Shown here piece after piece: positions 36,315 to 44,039 of a stretch of DNA of 64,000 nucleotides. The notes under the pieces were generated by a model that was given only the letters and a program-made list of their open reading frames with translations, did no database searches and was not told where the DNA came from. How positions within the stretch are numbered: the stretch's first letter is position 1; each line of letters opens with the position of its first letter. The stretch is from Legionella lytica. GTDB lineage: Bacteria > Pseudomonadota > Gammaproteobacteria > Legionellales > Legionellaceae. Made by a program: the position numbers and the translations under genes. The stretch is taken from contig NZ_CP071529.1 in assembly GCF_023921225.1 (NCBI RefSeq), forward strand, positions 62,001 through 126,000, in the 5' to 3' direction.

Positions 36315-36378
36315 CGTTCCTAAGTAAGCTTATTTAGTTAATTTATTATCAATACCCCCGCTTACGCAGGGGGAAATA

Positions 36379-36684
36379 TTAGCTATATGATGAATAATTC
36401 CGACTCGAGCCATTCCATGGATAAGCATTAATAAATGATTCAATGCGTACAATGCCATTTTCTCTGAGTCTTTTTCTAAAAGCCTCGCCGATAAATTGAT
36501 TAAGAATAGGTTTTGTTTTACCAATAAATGAATTTGGTGATGTATCAATTTCTTGAGCGAGCTCTCTTAAAACGACGGTAGAGTTACCAACAAGCTGAAT
36601 GACTTGGTAAAAATTGATATTGGTTTGGTCATAACCCCAAGAGGAATAAAGAATGGAGTCGATTTGAAGTGGATGTTTGATCAT
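36379..36684 (-). CDS. small protein, paralogue of 35327-35635
   Basis: A 101-residue protein that shares motif order and roughly half of its residues with the 102-residue product of 35327-35635 (SSWGYDQTN at residues 14-22, GKTKPI near 58, FRKRL near 70). A tandem duplication with divergence is likely, with one gene pair in between. It has the second copy of the promoter-operator block. After its stop, on the minus strand, a CCCCC...GGGGG hairpin near 36353-36373 may act as terminator. Confidence 0.75.
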   Translation of the reverse strand: MIKHPLQIDSILYSSWGYDQTNINFYQVIQLVGNSTVVLRELAQEIDTSPNSFIGKTKPILNQFIGEAFRKRLRENGIVRIESFINAYPWNGSSRNYSSYS

Positions 36685-36710
36685 TATAAAGCTCCTTTAA
36701 TTTTCTATGA

Positions 36711-36758
36711 TGTTCCTAAAGAACAAAGACAGTATAACACAAATCCCATTAATGTAAA
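36711..36758 (-). promoter_or_regulatory. promoter with palindromic operator, copy 2
   Basis: On the minus strand: -35 TTTACA (36753-36758), 16-base spacer, -10 TATACT (36731-36736), then TGTTCTTTAGGAACA (36711-36725). This copy is one base shorter between the half-sites TGTTC and GAACA than the other two. Confidence 0.75.
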
Positions 36759-36783
36759 TATAATTCATGAACTTTATTTACGA

Positions 36784-37248
36784 TTAATTCCTTAAATAAG
36801 GCACCAAAAGCCGTAACGAAACATCAATAAACTCTTTGAAATGCATTAATCCCTTTCCATCTTTCGCGTTAATCACATCCATTGCACCCAGTCCCGTGAT
36901 TGAGCGAAGCGAATCAATTAACTTTTTCCCGGCCTTTCTTAGTTCATCTTCAGCAATAAGTAAGGGGCAATAACCGTATTTTGGATTAAATCCCTTTTCT
37001 AAATAGCAGTGATGCAACAATACGTTGTATTGATTGAAATCGACATCACTCATTAACCATGTATCTTTAGGGTTTGTTATAACCTGATTGGTTTCTCTAT
37101 GGCGATACTGCGTTTCGGTAAGTAACGCCTGTTGAATCTCTTTTACAATGGGCTCTATCGTTAAATAATGGGCTTCTGCATGAATATAATCTTGTGCGGC
37201 TTGTGCCATTTCAGCGGTTGGTTGAAATTCATTTTTCTCTTTCATCAT
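36784..37248 (-). CDS. hypothetical protein, 154 residues
   Basis: A soluble, mostly helical protein (MMKEKNEFQPTAEMAQAAQD, QALLTETQYRHRETNQVITN, DLADE-like AEDELRKAGKKLIDSL). I recall similar sequences on Legionella-type mobile elements but know no function. Upstream is a short inverted repeat AAGTTAGAAACTT rather than the operator found at its neighbours, so it is probably regulated apart. A poor ribosome-binding site (AAGGATTTATA) precedes two adjacent ATGs. Confidence 0.68.
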   Translation of the reverse strand: MMKEKNEFQPTAEMAQAAQDYIHAEAHYLTIEPIVKEIQQALLTETQYRHRETNQVITNPKDTWLMSDVDFNQYNVLLHHCYLEKGFNPKYGYCPLLIAEDELRKAGKKLIDSLRSITGLGAMDVINAKDGKGLMHFKEFIDVSLRLLVPYLRN

Positions 37249-37341
37249 TATAAATCCTTAAGCTAAGTTTCTAACTTGGCGAGCTATGCAATAGGTAATT
37301 CTTTGCACCCACCATGATTTAGAAAAAAGGGGAGGGCGAAA

Positions 37342-37361
37342 GACCACCTTTGCAGGTGGTC
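37342..37361 (-). terminator. hairpin after the J-domain gene
   Basis: GACCACCT-TTGC-AGGTGGTC is a perfect 8-bp stem-loop, eight bases after the stop of the minus-strand J-domain gene (37369). Confidence 0.55.
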
Positions 37362-37368
37362 ATGGATA

Positions 37369-37854
37369 CTAAGGTAGATGGCGGGGTTCACGCCCTGAAA
37401 ACTGCACACTGCCGTATTTTTCTCGAATATCTTGCAGAGTATAATTACCTTGAGAACGGGAGCGCTTTGCATCCTCTGGTCTAAAATACCAACAGGTTTT
37501 TTTAGGTGCCCATTTGAATTGAGCGGTTTTTAACGAATCTTTGTGAGGCTTGGTTTCTCCTGTAACCCAAACCCATGCGCCACAAATCTCTATAATAAGG
37601 CCAAGGCCGCTGATTGCGTTCAATGCGTTTGCAACTGCCTCCCCATATTGCGCTGCATCTTGAGAAACAGAAACCTGACCATCAAATGATTTTAATGCGT
37701 CATAAGCGAGATTAACCATCTTCATGATTTCAAGACCCGCTGGATTTTTATCGGGGTGATATTTGGAGCATGCTCGTTTATAAGCTATTTTGATATCCTC
37801 TGGAGTTACCTGGCCTGACAAACCAAGCACCTTTAGAGCATCGTATTGATTCAT
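37369..37854 (-). CDS. J-domain (DnaJ-like) protein
   Basis: A 161-residue protein with an N-terminal J domain: MNQYDALKVLGLSGQVTPED, IKIAYKRACSKYHPDKNPAG with the HPD motif that stimulates Hsp70, and MKMVNLAYDALKSF. The rest, about 90 residues, contains two Trp-rich blocks (EICGAWVWVTGET and QFKWAPKKTCWYFRPED) that resemble the small C-terminal domain of J proteins found on integrative elements. It lacks the Gly/Phe region and zinc fingers of DnaJ, so it is a specialised co-chaperone. It carries the third copy of the shared promoter-operator. Confidence 0.88.
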   Translation of the reverse strand: MNQYDALKVLGLSGQVTPEDIKIAYKRACSKYHPDKNPAGLEIMKMVNLAYDALKSFDGQVSVSQDAAQYGEAVANALNAISGLGLIIEICGAWVWVTGETKPHKDSLKTAQFKWAPKKTCWYFRPEDAKRSRSQGNYTLQDIREKYGSVQFSGREPRHLP

Positions 37855-37881
37855 AGATTTAACTCCTTTTGTTTTCTTTAA

Positions 37882-37931
37882 TGTTCCTAAGTGAACACGT
37901 ATATTATGCCAAATTATCAGGTACTTGTAAA
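37882..37931 (-). promoter_or_regulatory. promoter with palindromic operator, copy 3
   Basis: On the minus strand: -35 TTTACA (37926-37931), 17-base spacer, -10 CATAAT (37903-37908), then TGTTCACTTAGGAACA (37882-37897), identical to copy 1 in the palindrome. It drives the J-domain gene. Confidence 0.75.
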
Positions 37932-38046
37932 CTTAATTTATAATAATTGTTTGTGTTTTAAATTGATGTTTTGTATTGACTTAAACAACGATGATGAATA
38001 AACTAAGCTCTGTCATTGGGACACTAAGAGAAAAAAAGAGGATGTC

Positions 38047-38874
38047 ATGATCAATTTAGAATCGGAAAAAACACCCCTTGAGTTGGGCCTTTCATTAAAT
38101 GACTTACTCAGTGCATTAAGACTGACACCGCAGTGCACACGACCTCAAGAGATTTCCTACTCTTATTGGAATAGAATAGCCATTAAAGAAGTTGTAGGCA
38201 GCCCCGTGGGACTCGACACGCTAATCCATTATCCACAGCTATGCAAATCCCTCAGAACGTTTGAGCGTTTGGAATATCAAATCGAAATCTCTTTGCATGA
38301 CATCCCAACCCTAGAGGAACAGGGCATTGACTCTATTATCCAATCGCTAGAAGCAATAAAGGTTAAATTAGGGGATGCGCGAACTCAAAAAGCGAAACTA
38401 GACGCACGGTTCAATAATCTTGTTTTTTTATATGGCCAAAAGGAAACGCTGCCTATCTTGCGTGCGTTCAAACCTTATTATTCTTTAAGAAGGTCCAGTT
38501 ACAAAAACGATGCGACACGTGCCAGAAAAATAAATATATCCGGTGTTACTTATTACATGCGGTATTACGGAAATCGCTGGAACCATTTAAAAAGTTTGTA
38601 CGAGTTAAATGAACATCATTTACTAGGAAAATACTTTAATGAAACCATTCAGGATACGGAAGCAATCACTAAAATCATGAAAATTTCTTTAATAGGTGGT
38701 TTTATAAATACCCCTATTTTTGCCTTTCGCGCGAAACACCATTACAAACACGCAGGGAAAAAATATTATGTTGATTTAGCAACAAACAAAACATATACAC
38801 GACTAAACGAGGCAAAAGATATTGCATCTCAATATAACAACAACTCACCACTTATTTTATTAGAGGCTTCTTAA
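38047..38874 (+). CDS. hypothetical protein, 275 residues
   Basis: A soluble basic protein (PLELGLSLNDLLSALRLTPQ at the start; ALNLARS-like helices; GVTYYMRYYGNRWNHLKSLY and AKHHYKHAGKKYYVDLATNK near the end). The middle part from about 85 to 130 is likely coiled coil. I do not recognise it. A promoter-like TTGACT-17-TAAACT lies at 37974-38002. The stop overlaps the ATG of the next gene by one base, so the two are one operon and probably one function. Confidence 0.65.
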   Translation: MINLESEKTPLELGLSLNDLLSALRLTPQCTRPQEISYSYWNRIAIKEVVGSPVGLDTLIHYPQLCKSLRTFERLEYQIEISLHDIPTLEEQGIDSIIQSLEAIKVKLGDARTQKAKLDARFNNLVFLYGQKETLPILRAFKPYYSLRRSSYKNDATRARKINISGVTYYMRYYGNRWNHLKSLYELNEHHLLGKYFNETIQDTEAITKIMKISLIGGFINTPIFAFRAKHHYKHAGKKYYVDLATNKTYTRLNEAKDIASQYNNNSPLILLEAS

Positions 38875-39710
38875 TGAATAAGCTCTTAAGATTCGAAATT
38901 AGACAAAACTCACGGAAAGCTCCGCGAGTTTATGTAAAACAAGCTGACTCAAAAGTTTTATATGGCTCATTTCTAATGGATGCCCCCGACTCTTTTGACG
39001 GATGGGCTAAATTATCCATAAATGAACTGATTGAACTTAAACAATTTATCCAAAATATTACGGCTATTTATCAACAGCTACATCCAACACCACAAAATTC
39101 ATTAATTGATTTCCGCTTCCGACTGCCTTATGAGTTCACCGAGACATTAGACCAAATTGAAATTCTTTGTCATCAAAACAAGGTCGAACTCAACATTTTT
39201 GAACCAATGATAGCAAGCATCATTCAACAAATGAAAATCGCTGTCAGCAAACTTTCGGGACAGAGCAAAGAAGATGCTTTAACGATTTTAACCAAGGCAA
39301 ATCTTGCAGAATATAAAAAGCAGGATTTTACTCGCCAAATGCAAGCTGTTTTTGCCGAAATACAATCAATTTACAACCGTTCTGAAAAATTACATGCCCT
39401 AGCAAAAGAATTATTTAAAAAAGACAAAAGCTTCTCACCAATGGCTATTCAAAGCATGGCTCATGGAGACACAATTCCTACAAAATGGCTTACAGCCTGT
39501 GCTATTGAATTATTATTTAAAGAGAAGCCAGAAATATTATTCACGATGCTCACTGAAGATGATGTCTTTATGCTATGGGCGAAGCAATTATTAGATCAAA
39601 GCCATAACCCTGAGCTCGTAATTAAGAAAATTATTCATCTCAATAAAAATGAGTTAATGGATAAAATCAAATGCTATAAAAACCTACATGATAAAACTGC
39701 AACTAATTAG
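38874..39710 (+). CDS. hypothetical protein, 278 residues
   Basis: It starts MNKLLRFEIRQNSRKAPRVY with a short beta-rich part up to about residue 60 (LYGSFLMDAPDSFDGWAKLS), then is almost all helical with a run of charged residues. No membrane segment or known motif. Start and preceding stop share one base (TAATG), a sign of translational coupling. The pair 38047/38874 is divergent from the J-domain gene. Confidence 0.65.
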   Translation: MNKLLRFEIRQNSRKAPRVYVKQADSKVLYGSFLMDAPDSFDGWAKLSINELIELKQFIQNITAIYQQLHPTPQNSLIDFRFRLPYEFTETLDQIEILCHQNKVELNIFEPMIASIIQQMKIAVSKLSGQSKEDALTILTKANLAEYKKQDFTRQMQAVFAEIQSIYNRSEKLHALAKELFKKDKSFSPMAIQSMAHGDTIPTKWLTACAIELLFKEKPEILFTMLTEDDVFMLWAKQLLDQSHNPELVIKKIIHLNKNELMDKIKCYKNLHDKTATN

Positions 39711-39806
39711 TTGAAACCTACTTATAAATGGGAGGATCACAAAATGCTATTACCTAAAAGATTGGACTCCATGGGTTTAACAATGGCGAAAATATCACAT
39801 TTATGC

Positions 39807-39812
39807 TATAAT
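39807..39812 (+). promoter_or_regulatory. extended -10 box just before higB
   Basis: ATGCTATAAT gives an extended -10 (TGnTATAAT) with its last base five bases before the higB ATG. Transcription from it should start at or within a base or two of the ATG, so the message would be leaderless. No clear -35 is needed with an extended -10. Confidence 0.5.
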
Positions 39813-39817
39813 AAATT

Positions 39818-40171
39818 ATGAAAGTAAAATTCTACCAAAAACAATCGGGAAAAAACCCGGTGGCGGAATTCCTAAACGATTTACCGACAGATGAAATCGC
39901 GCGTATTGCTGGATGCTTGAAAAACATCGAGGAGCTTGGTTTCGATAGCCCGCGCGTACAATTTAGACAAATAAAAGGATCGCTCTGGGAAATTAAGATC
40001 AAAACATCTCGCAGTGGCTATCGCTTTTTTTATGTATGCATTCAAAAAGAGATTATAGTACTTTTACATGCATACAAAAAACAATCGCAAAAAGCACCAA
40101 AGCAAGAGATTGAACTTGCTGAAAAACGCATGATGGAGGTATACGATAATGAAAGCACTTACCTTGAATGA
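39818..40171 (+). CDS. higB: HigB-like toxin (RelE/Gp49 family)
   Basis: A 117-residue protein with MKVKFYQKQSGKNPVAEFLN, IEELGFDSPRVQFRQIKGSL, WEIKIKTSRSGYRFFYVCIQ and LLHAYKKQSQKAPKQEIELA, the complete pattern of the Gp49/HigB toxin family (conserved R in the SRSGYRFFY strand, H-x-F/Y-K-K-x-x-x-x-P end). These toxins cleave mRNA on the ribosome. There is no Shine-Dalgarno site, and a -10 box abuts the start. It overlaps the antitoxin gene by 23 bases with the toxin first, the usual higBA order. Confidence 0.9.
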   Translation: MKVKFYQKQSGKNPVAEFLNDLPTDEIARIAGCLKNIEELGFDSPRVQFRQIKGSLWEIKIKTSRSGYRFFYVCIQKEIIVLLHAYKKQSQKAPKQEIELAEKRMMEVYDNESTYLE

Positions 40172-40439
40172 ATTTATTGACAATAAAATCAAGCAGGATG
40201 ATGAGTTTGCAAAGCATTACGAACGCGAACAAATTATTAATAACATTGCGGTAATGATTGCGAATGCACGCAAAGAGCGCCACATGACCCAATCAGAACT
40301 TGCAAAAAAAATTGGCAGCAAGCAGTCCGTTGTCTCTCGCCTTGAAAGTGGCAGCAGTTCATTTATTCCTTCTCTGGAAACATTGGTCAAAGTAGCTGAT
40401 GCGCTCAATATGCGATTAACCTTACAATTACAAGCTTAG
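40149..40439 (+). CDS. higA: HigA-like antitoxin (XRE helix-turn-helix)
   Basis: A 96-residue protein. The N-terminal 35 residues (MKALTLNEFIDNKIKQDDEF) include the segment likely to bind the toxin. The rest is a Cro/C1-type helix-turn-helix: MTQSELAKKIGSKQSVVSRL with VSRLESG, then PSLETLVKVADALNMRL. It neutralises HigB and should repress the operon. An ATGGAGGT ribosome-binding site lies eight bases before the ATG within higB. Confidence 0.92.
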   Translation: MKALTLNEFIDNKIKQDDEFAKHYEREQIINNIAVMIANARKERHMTQSELAKKIGSKQSVVSRLESGSSSFIPSLETLVKVADALNMRLTLQLQA

Positions 40440-40470
40440 AAATAAGGGCTTGGCTAATTGAACCCAAGTT

Positions 40471-40507
40471 GATAATGACACTATCTTAAAAGTACGGTGT
40501 CATTATC
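40471..40507. terminator. inverted repeat after higBA
   Basis: GATAATGACAC and GTGTCATTATC form a perfect 11-bp stem with a 15-base loop, 32 bases after the higA stop. No T-run. It may be a terminator or a regulatory site. Confidence 0.45.
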
Positions 40508-40709
40508 AAATACATAACCAATATTAAATTCCAATACAAACATTGAAGGTATGGTTTAAATGGGTATTTGTTGTTTAAAAAACGCTCGATATTTTATTAT
40601 ATTATTTAACTACTCGTAGGCGAGAAGGCCCAAAAGTATCATATAACCTTCTTGGGGTGGCTACATAAAATAAAATTCCATATAAATCATCAAAGTACAA
40701 TATTCGTCT

Positions 40710-40973
40710 TTATCCTTTTAAATCATTTACATGAATAATTTCTTGAAGCATCCGGCTGTCATAGGGCTTAAGTGCACTTTCAAAAGAACTATACCCTAAG
40801 TTATGCGCCAAGCGATCAGTAGTAAAGGGACGTATACTGGTAAATAGGGTGAACGCTTTAGTGAGGTAATAAGAAATAATGAAACCGAGAAATAGATAAA
40901 AATAATAGGTTGTTTTTGGATTTAATGAATTGTTAGTTACCAGTAGAGGGGTGCAGAGACTTAAATTAATCAC
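40710..40973 (-). CDS. possible small membrane protein
   Basis: An 87-residue frame from a GTG, with one likely membrane helix (YYFYLFLGFIISYYLTKAFT) and a soluble end (SSFESALKPYDSRMLQEIIH). I do not recognise it and coding is uncertain. It lies downstream of the short genes 41070-42096 on the same strand and could be their last member. Confidence 0.35.
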   Translation of the reverse strand: MINLSLCTPLLVTNNSLNPKTTYYFYLFLGFIISYYLTKAFTLFTSIRPFTTDRLAHNLGYSSFESALKPYDSRMLQEIIHVNDLKG

Positions 40974-41069
40974 TGAAAAACCGCAAAAACCGGGTTAAAA
41001 ATAAAAGAGGAGGTTGTTTTAATAGCAGCTACAAATCGATTAATAGGTGTGAAACATGATAAATTTTCC

Positions 41070-41162
41070 TTAGTGGCTACTATATGTAGGATATCTGGGA
41101 TAAAATTCCGCAGGGATAAGCAAATAATTCCCGTTTTTCAATTGAACGCTCACTGTGTTCAT
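41070..41162 (-). CDS. 30-residue peptide with a very strong ribosome-binding site
   Basis: The minus strand has GGGAGGGAGGT seven bases before an ATG at 41162, then 30 codons (MNTVSVQLKNGNYLLIPAEF ... PTYSSH) and TAA. The strength of the site makes translation credible. It follows the genes 42096-41212 on the same strand with a 49-bp gap. The pattern of a beta-strand start with NGNYLLIPAEFYP is unlike a random frame. Function unknown; toxin-like or leader peptide are both possible. Confidence 0.5.
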   Translation of the reverse strand: MNTVSVQLKNGNYLLIPAEFYPRYPTYSSH

Positions 41163-41211
41163 TTTAATACCTCCCTCCCTCTTTAATTTAAAATAAATAG
41201 CGAAAAAACCG

Positions 41212-41849
41212 CTAATTAGTGTATTTGTACTGATTCAAGAACTCTCTTGCCTTGGCCTGATTAATTTGCAGCAATCGCTGTTGAAATTGCAAAAAAGTCA
41301 TTGATTCACATTCGTCTAATTGAAATCTGCTCACTGGCTTAGTATTGTCCAAACACTCTCTAGTACTCCACATCACCCCAACAAGATACTTTTCTTGGTG
41401 CTGCGCATAAATAATTTCAGCATGAAGAGGCCTGCTGTTATTAGGAAAATATTTTTGGTGTTCTTGATAGTCTTCACTCCCTTCATCAATTGGCCAAAAG
41501 AGTCGTTTTACTTGATAATGTTCATAGCGATTTTTTCCCTTACTACATCCCTTAGAAAATTTTTAAGCCCATTATTTCGTAAATAAGTATGCCCCTCATC
41601 ACCATAATGCTTAAAGAATAATTCAGAAATTCGCTCGATGGGGCTTTTTTCGGCAACAAAAAAATAAGGCCAAAAGATGGGTTTTAAAATAAGATAAAGT
41701 TTCAAGCTAGGGCGAGTTTGAAAGACATCAATATCTGTGGTTTTCTTTATCTCATTACGATTAAGCAAGAACTGAATAGAACCAAGAATACTCATAAACA
41801 ATCCAGCCACATAAAGCGCAAGAATCCAATGACACAACTCTAAAGACAT
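41212..41849 (-). pseudogene. membrane protein with a -1 frameshift at an A6 tract
   Basis: Frame 1 (ATG 41849, stop 41508) encodes a membrane helix (LALYVAGLFMSILGSIQFLL), a second hydrophobic part (LYLILKPIFWPYFFV) and ends LRDVVREKIAMNIIK. The other frame takes over at the A6 tract (41531-41536): NRYEHYQVKRLFWPIDEGSE, then RPLHAEIIYAQHQEKYLVGV and AREFLNQYKYTN to a stop at 41212. The second part has no start codon of its own. A -1 slip at A-AAA-AAT gives one protein of about 210 residues. Programmed slippage, a real mutation and an assembly error are all possible. Function unknown. Confidence 0.65.
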
Positions 41850-41856
41850 TTCCTAA

Positions 41857-42096
41857 TTACTCCTTTTTAGTAGCACCTATTGATTCATCTACTCGATGAC
41901 GCAACAGAGCTGCATGAACATTATGCCCACGAAACTCATAATGAGGCCACTTGCTGTGACACTCTTCCAGTGCGGAAAGCATTTCATTGCGAGTCATCGG
42001 GGTTTCGCTATAACCTGGCCAATCCTCGTAATTATGGGTTTTTGCATCAATTCGCCACTGAATTACCCACGTTTGTTCTTCATTTGCCTCGTTCAT
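41857..42096 (-). CDS. small hypothetical protein
   Basis: A 79-residue soluble protein (EEQTWVIQWRIDAKTHNYED, then SALEECHSKWPHYEFRGHNV). The W-x-I-Q-W-R start and W-P-x-Y-E-F-R motif look like a family found next to integrative-element genes; I know no function. It is the first gene of a minus-strand run, seven bases before the membrane protein gene, whose AAGGAG site lies in the gap. It is divergent from the DUF3987 gene, with 96 bp between. Confidence 0.65.
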   Translation of the reverse strand: MNEANEEQTWVIQWRIDAKTHNYEDWPGYSETPMTRNEMLSALEECHSKWPHYEFRGHNVHAALLRHRVDESIGATKKE

Positions 42097-42192
42097 TAGC
42101 CACCCTATTCCCTACGCTTGATGTCTATTTTACAACAGGGAAGCTCTGAGCGTAAAATAGCGCCCTAAGTTCCAATTTTATAGCGCGATTTT

Positions 42193-43695
42193 ATGTCCCA
42201 TTCTTATTTAGAGCAACCAAACCCATTACCCAATCAAGAGCATCCACAAGGGTATTGGAAACAGCCCATACCGCTTGTTTATACTCTAAATAATGAAGCG
42301 ACTTATCCTTTAGATGCATTACCGAGTATACTCCAACGTGTAGTTCACTCCTATCAATGCTATGGGCAACAACCACTCTCTTTAGTAGCAAATGGTGCTT
42401 TAGCAAACCTTTCTCTAGCATGTCAGGCTCATGCTAATGTTGCTCGTGACACCTATTTAACTAGTCCTGTTTCTTTATATTTTCTAGTCATTGCCAGTTC
42501 AGGAGAACGTAAAAGTGCGGCTGACTCCATTTTTTCCAATGCTATTCGCCAGTGGGAAAGCAACATACGAAAAAAACGAGAACCTGAACGATTAAGCGCA
42601 CTCACCCAGCATAAAGCCTGGCAAATGGAGCGAGATGGTTTACTCACCCAAATCAAACGCGCCACCTATACAGGAGAGGACAGTGAATACTACAAAGAAT
42701 TACTTGAAGAGTTAGTTCACCAAGAACCAGACATCCCCATACAACCAACCTTGTATTTTGAAGATGCAACCCAAGAAGCTTTGGCTGTTCATTTAGCACA
42801 CGGCTGGCCAAGTGCATCCTTATGGTCTGATGAGGCCGGAATCATACTCGGAAGCCACAGCATGCAATCAAACCCGTTGCGTTTTGTTGCCCTGCTCAAT
42901 CGCTTATGGGAGGGAAAGTCCTTTGCGGCACATCGCAAAACATCCCAAAGCTTCATTATTGAACATCGGCGCTTGACGCTAAATTTAATGATGCAACCCT
43001 TGCTGTTAAATCAAATGATTCATCAGGCTACGGGTGTTACCCGTCAAAGCGGTTTTTTGGCGCGTTGCCTTCTCGCCTTCCCTGACAGCTCCATGGGAAC
43101 TCGTTTTTATCAAGAACCTCCAGAACAACTGATGGGTTTAATCGAATACGAGCAGCGTATCACGCAATGCCTGGAACACTCTCAACGCTTAACCCAAGTG
43201 GGGTGTATTAATCTACCCACACTAAAAATGACCGCCGCAGCAAAGCATTTATGGATTCAGTTCTTTAATAGCATTGAATCCGGTCTTACAACCCAAGGGC
43301 AGTGGATGGAAATCAAAGATTTTGCCAGCAAAGCCGCTGAAAATGCAGCGCGTCTGGCAGCCCTATTTCATCTTTTTTCAGGACGACTAGGGGACATCGC
43401 AGCCGAAGAGATGGAGCAGGCCATTATATTAACCCGCTGGTATTTGTGTGAAGCAAGACGTTTATTAGAGCCTAAGTCGGCAAAGCCCTATCTTGATGAG
43501 GCGCGTAAGCTACTTGATTGGCTCTTAGTACGAAAACCCGAAATGCCAACCCCAAGAGAGATACTGCAATTTAGTCCTTTACGTACAAAAGAGCTGCGCG
43601 ATAACGCATTAGAAACACTCATCGAACATCAGTACATTCGCCTCATCAAGTCAGGAAATAAAACTCGCATTGAACTCAATCCCTACCGCAAATAA
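42193..43695 (+). CDS. DUF3987 (YfjI-type) protein
   Basis: A 500-residue protein. About residue 75-110 holds VSLYFLVIASSGERKSAADS, where SSGERKS takes the place of a Walker A loop as usual in DUF3987. Next come a charged coiled-coil stretch (130-185), PTLYFEDATQEALAVHLAHG, the likely Walker B region LWSDEAGIILGSHS, then LNRLWEGKSFAAHRKTSQSF and a C-terminal helical domain ending with a winged-helix-like part. DUF3987 proteins are primase/helicase-like ATPases of prophages, satellites and integrative elements and serve replication of the element. It suggests that the 33-45 kb region is or was such an element. Confidence 0.88.
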   Translation: MSHSYLEQPNPLPNQEHPQGYWKQPIPLVYTLNNEATYPLDALPSILQRVVHSYQCYGQQPLSLVANGALANLSLACQAHANVARDTYLTSPVSLYFLVIASSGERKSAADSIFSNAIRQWESNIRKKREPERLSALTQHKAWQMERDGLLTQIKRATYTGEDSEYYKELLEELVHQEPDIPIQPTLYFEDATQEALAVHLAHGWPSASLWSDEAGIILGSHSMQSNPLRFVALLNRLWEGKSFAAHRKTSQSFIIEHRRLTLNLMMQPLLLNQMIHQATGVTRQSGFLARCLLAFPDSSMGTRFYQEPPEQLMGLIEYEQRITQCLEHSQRLTQVGCINLPTLKMTAAAKHLWIQFFNSIESGLTTQGQWMEIKDFASKAAENAARLAALFHLFSGRLGDIAAEEMEQAIILTRWYLCEARRLLEPKSAKPYLDEARKLLDWLLVRKPEMPTPREILQFSPLRTKELRDNALETLIEHQYIRLIKSGNKTRIELNPYRK

Positions 43696-44039
43696 TCGAT
43701 ATCCAATTCCAATATTTGCTACATCTGCTACATGGGGGCAATAAAGAACTAAACACGCGCCCCTGCCGCTGCACCGCTTAGCATGAATCCAGTAAACACA
43801 AGAAGCTCTTGCATTCCCTCTCCACTAAAATTAAGAAGTCCTTCCGTAGCAAAATAAAATCTACGTGAACGCTACACCGAGCTACACTTTTTAAAACTTT
43901 AAAAAGACACCCTCTTATAGACAAAAGAGGATGTCATCAGACCCAGAAAGGGCTTTAAGCGGACGCCATTTTTTGTCTTTGCAAATACACCCTACTTTAT
44001 ATAAAATATCGATAAATTAGGTAGTTATATGAGAGAAGA
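43696..44039. other. intergenic region before the integrase
   Basis: No gene seen. It contains the hairpin 43906-43935 and, immediately before the integrase, GAGAGAAGA as ribosome-binding site. An attachment site could lie here, but I see no tRNA-like end or direct repeat. Confidence 0.45.
43906..43935. terminator. hairpin upstream of the integrase
   Basis: GACACCCTCTT pairs with AAGAGGATGTC (10 of 11 positions) around an 8-base loop. It may end transcription of the DUF3987 gene. Confidence 0.45.

Noticed and set aside
42191..42421. 76-codon minus-strand frame
   Set aside because: Shadow of the DUF3987 gene start.
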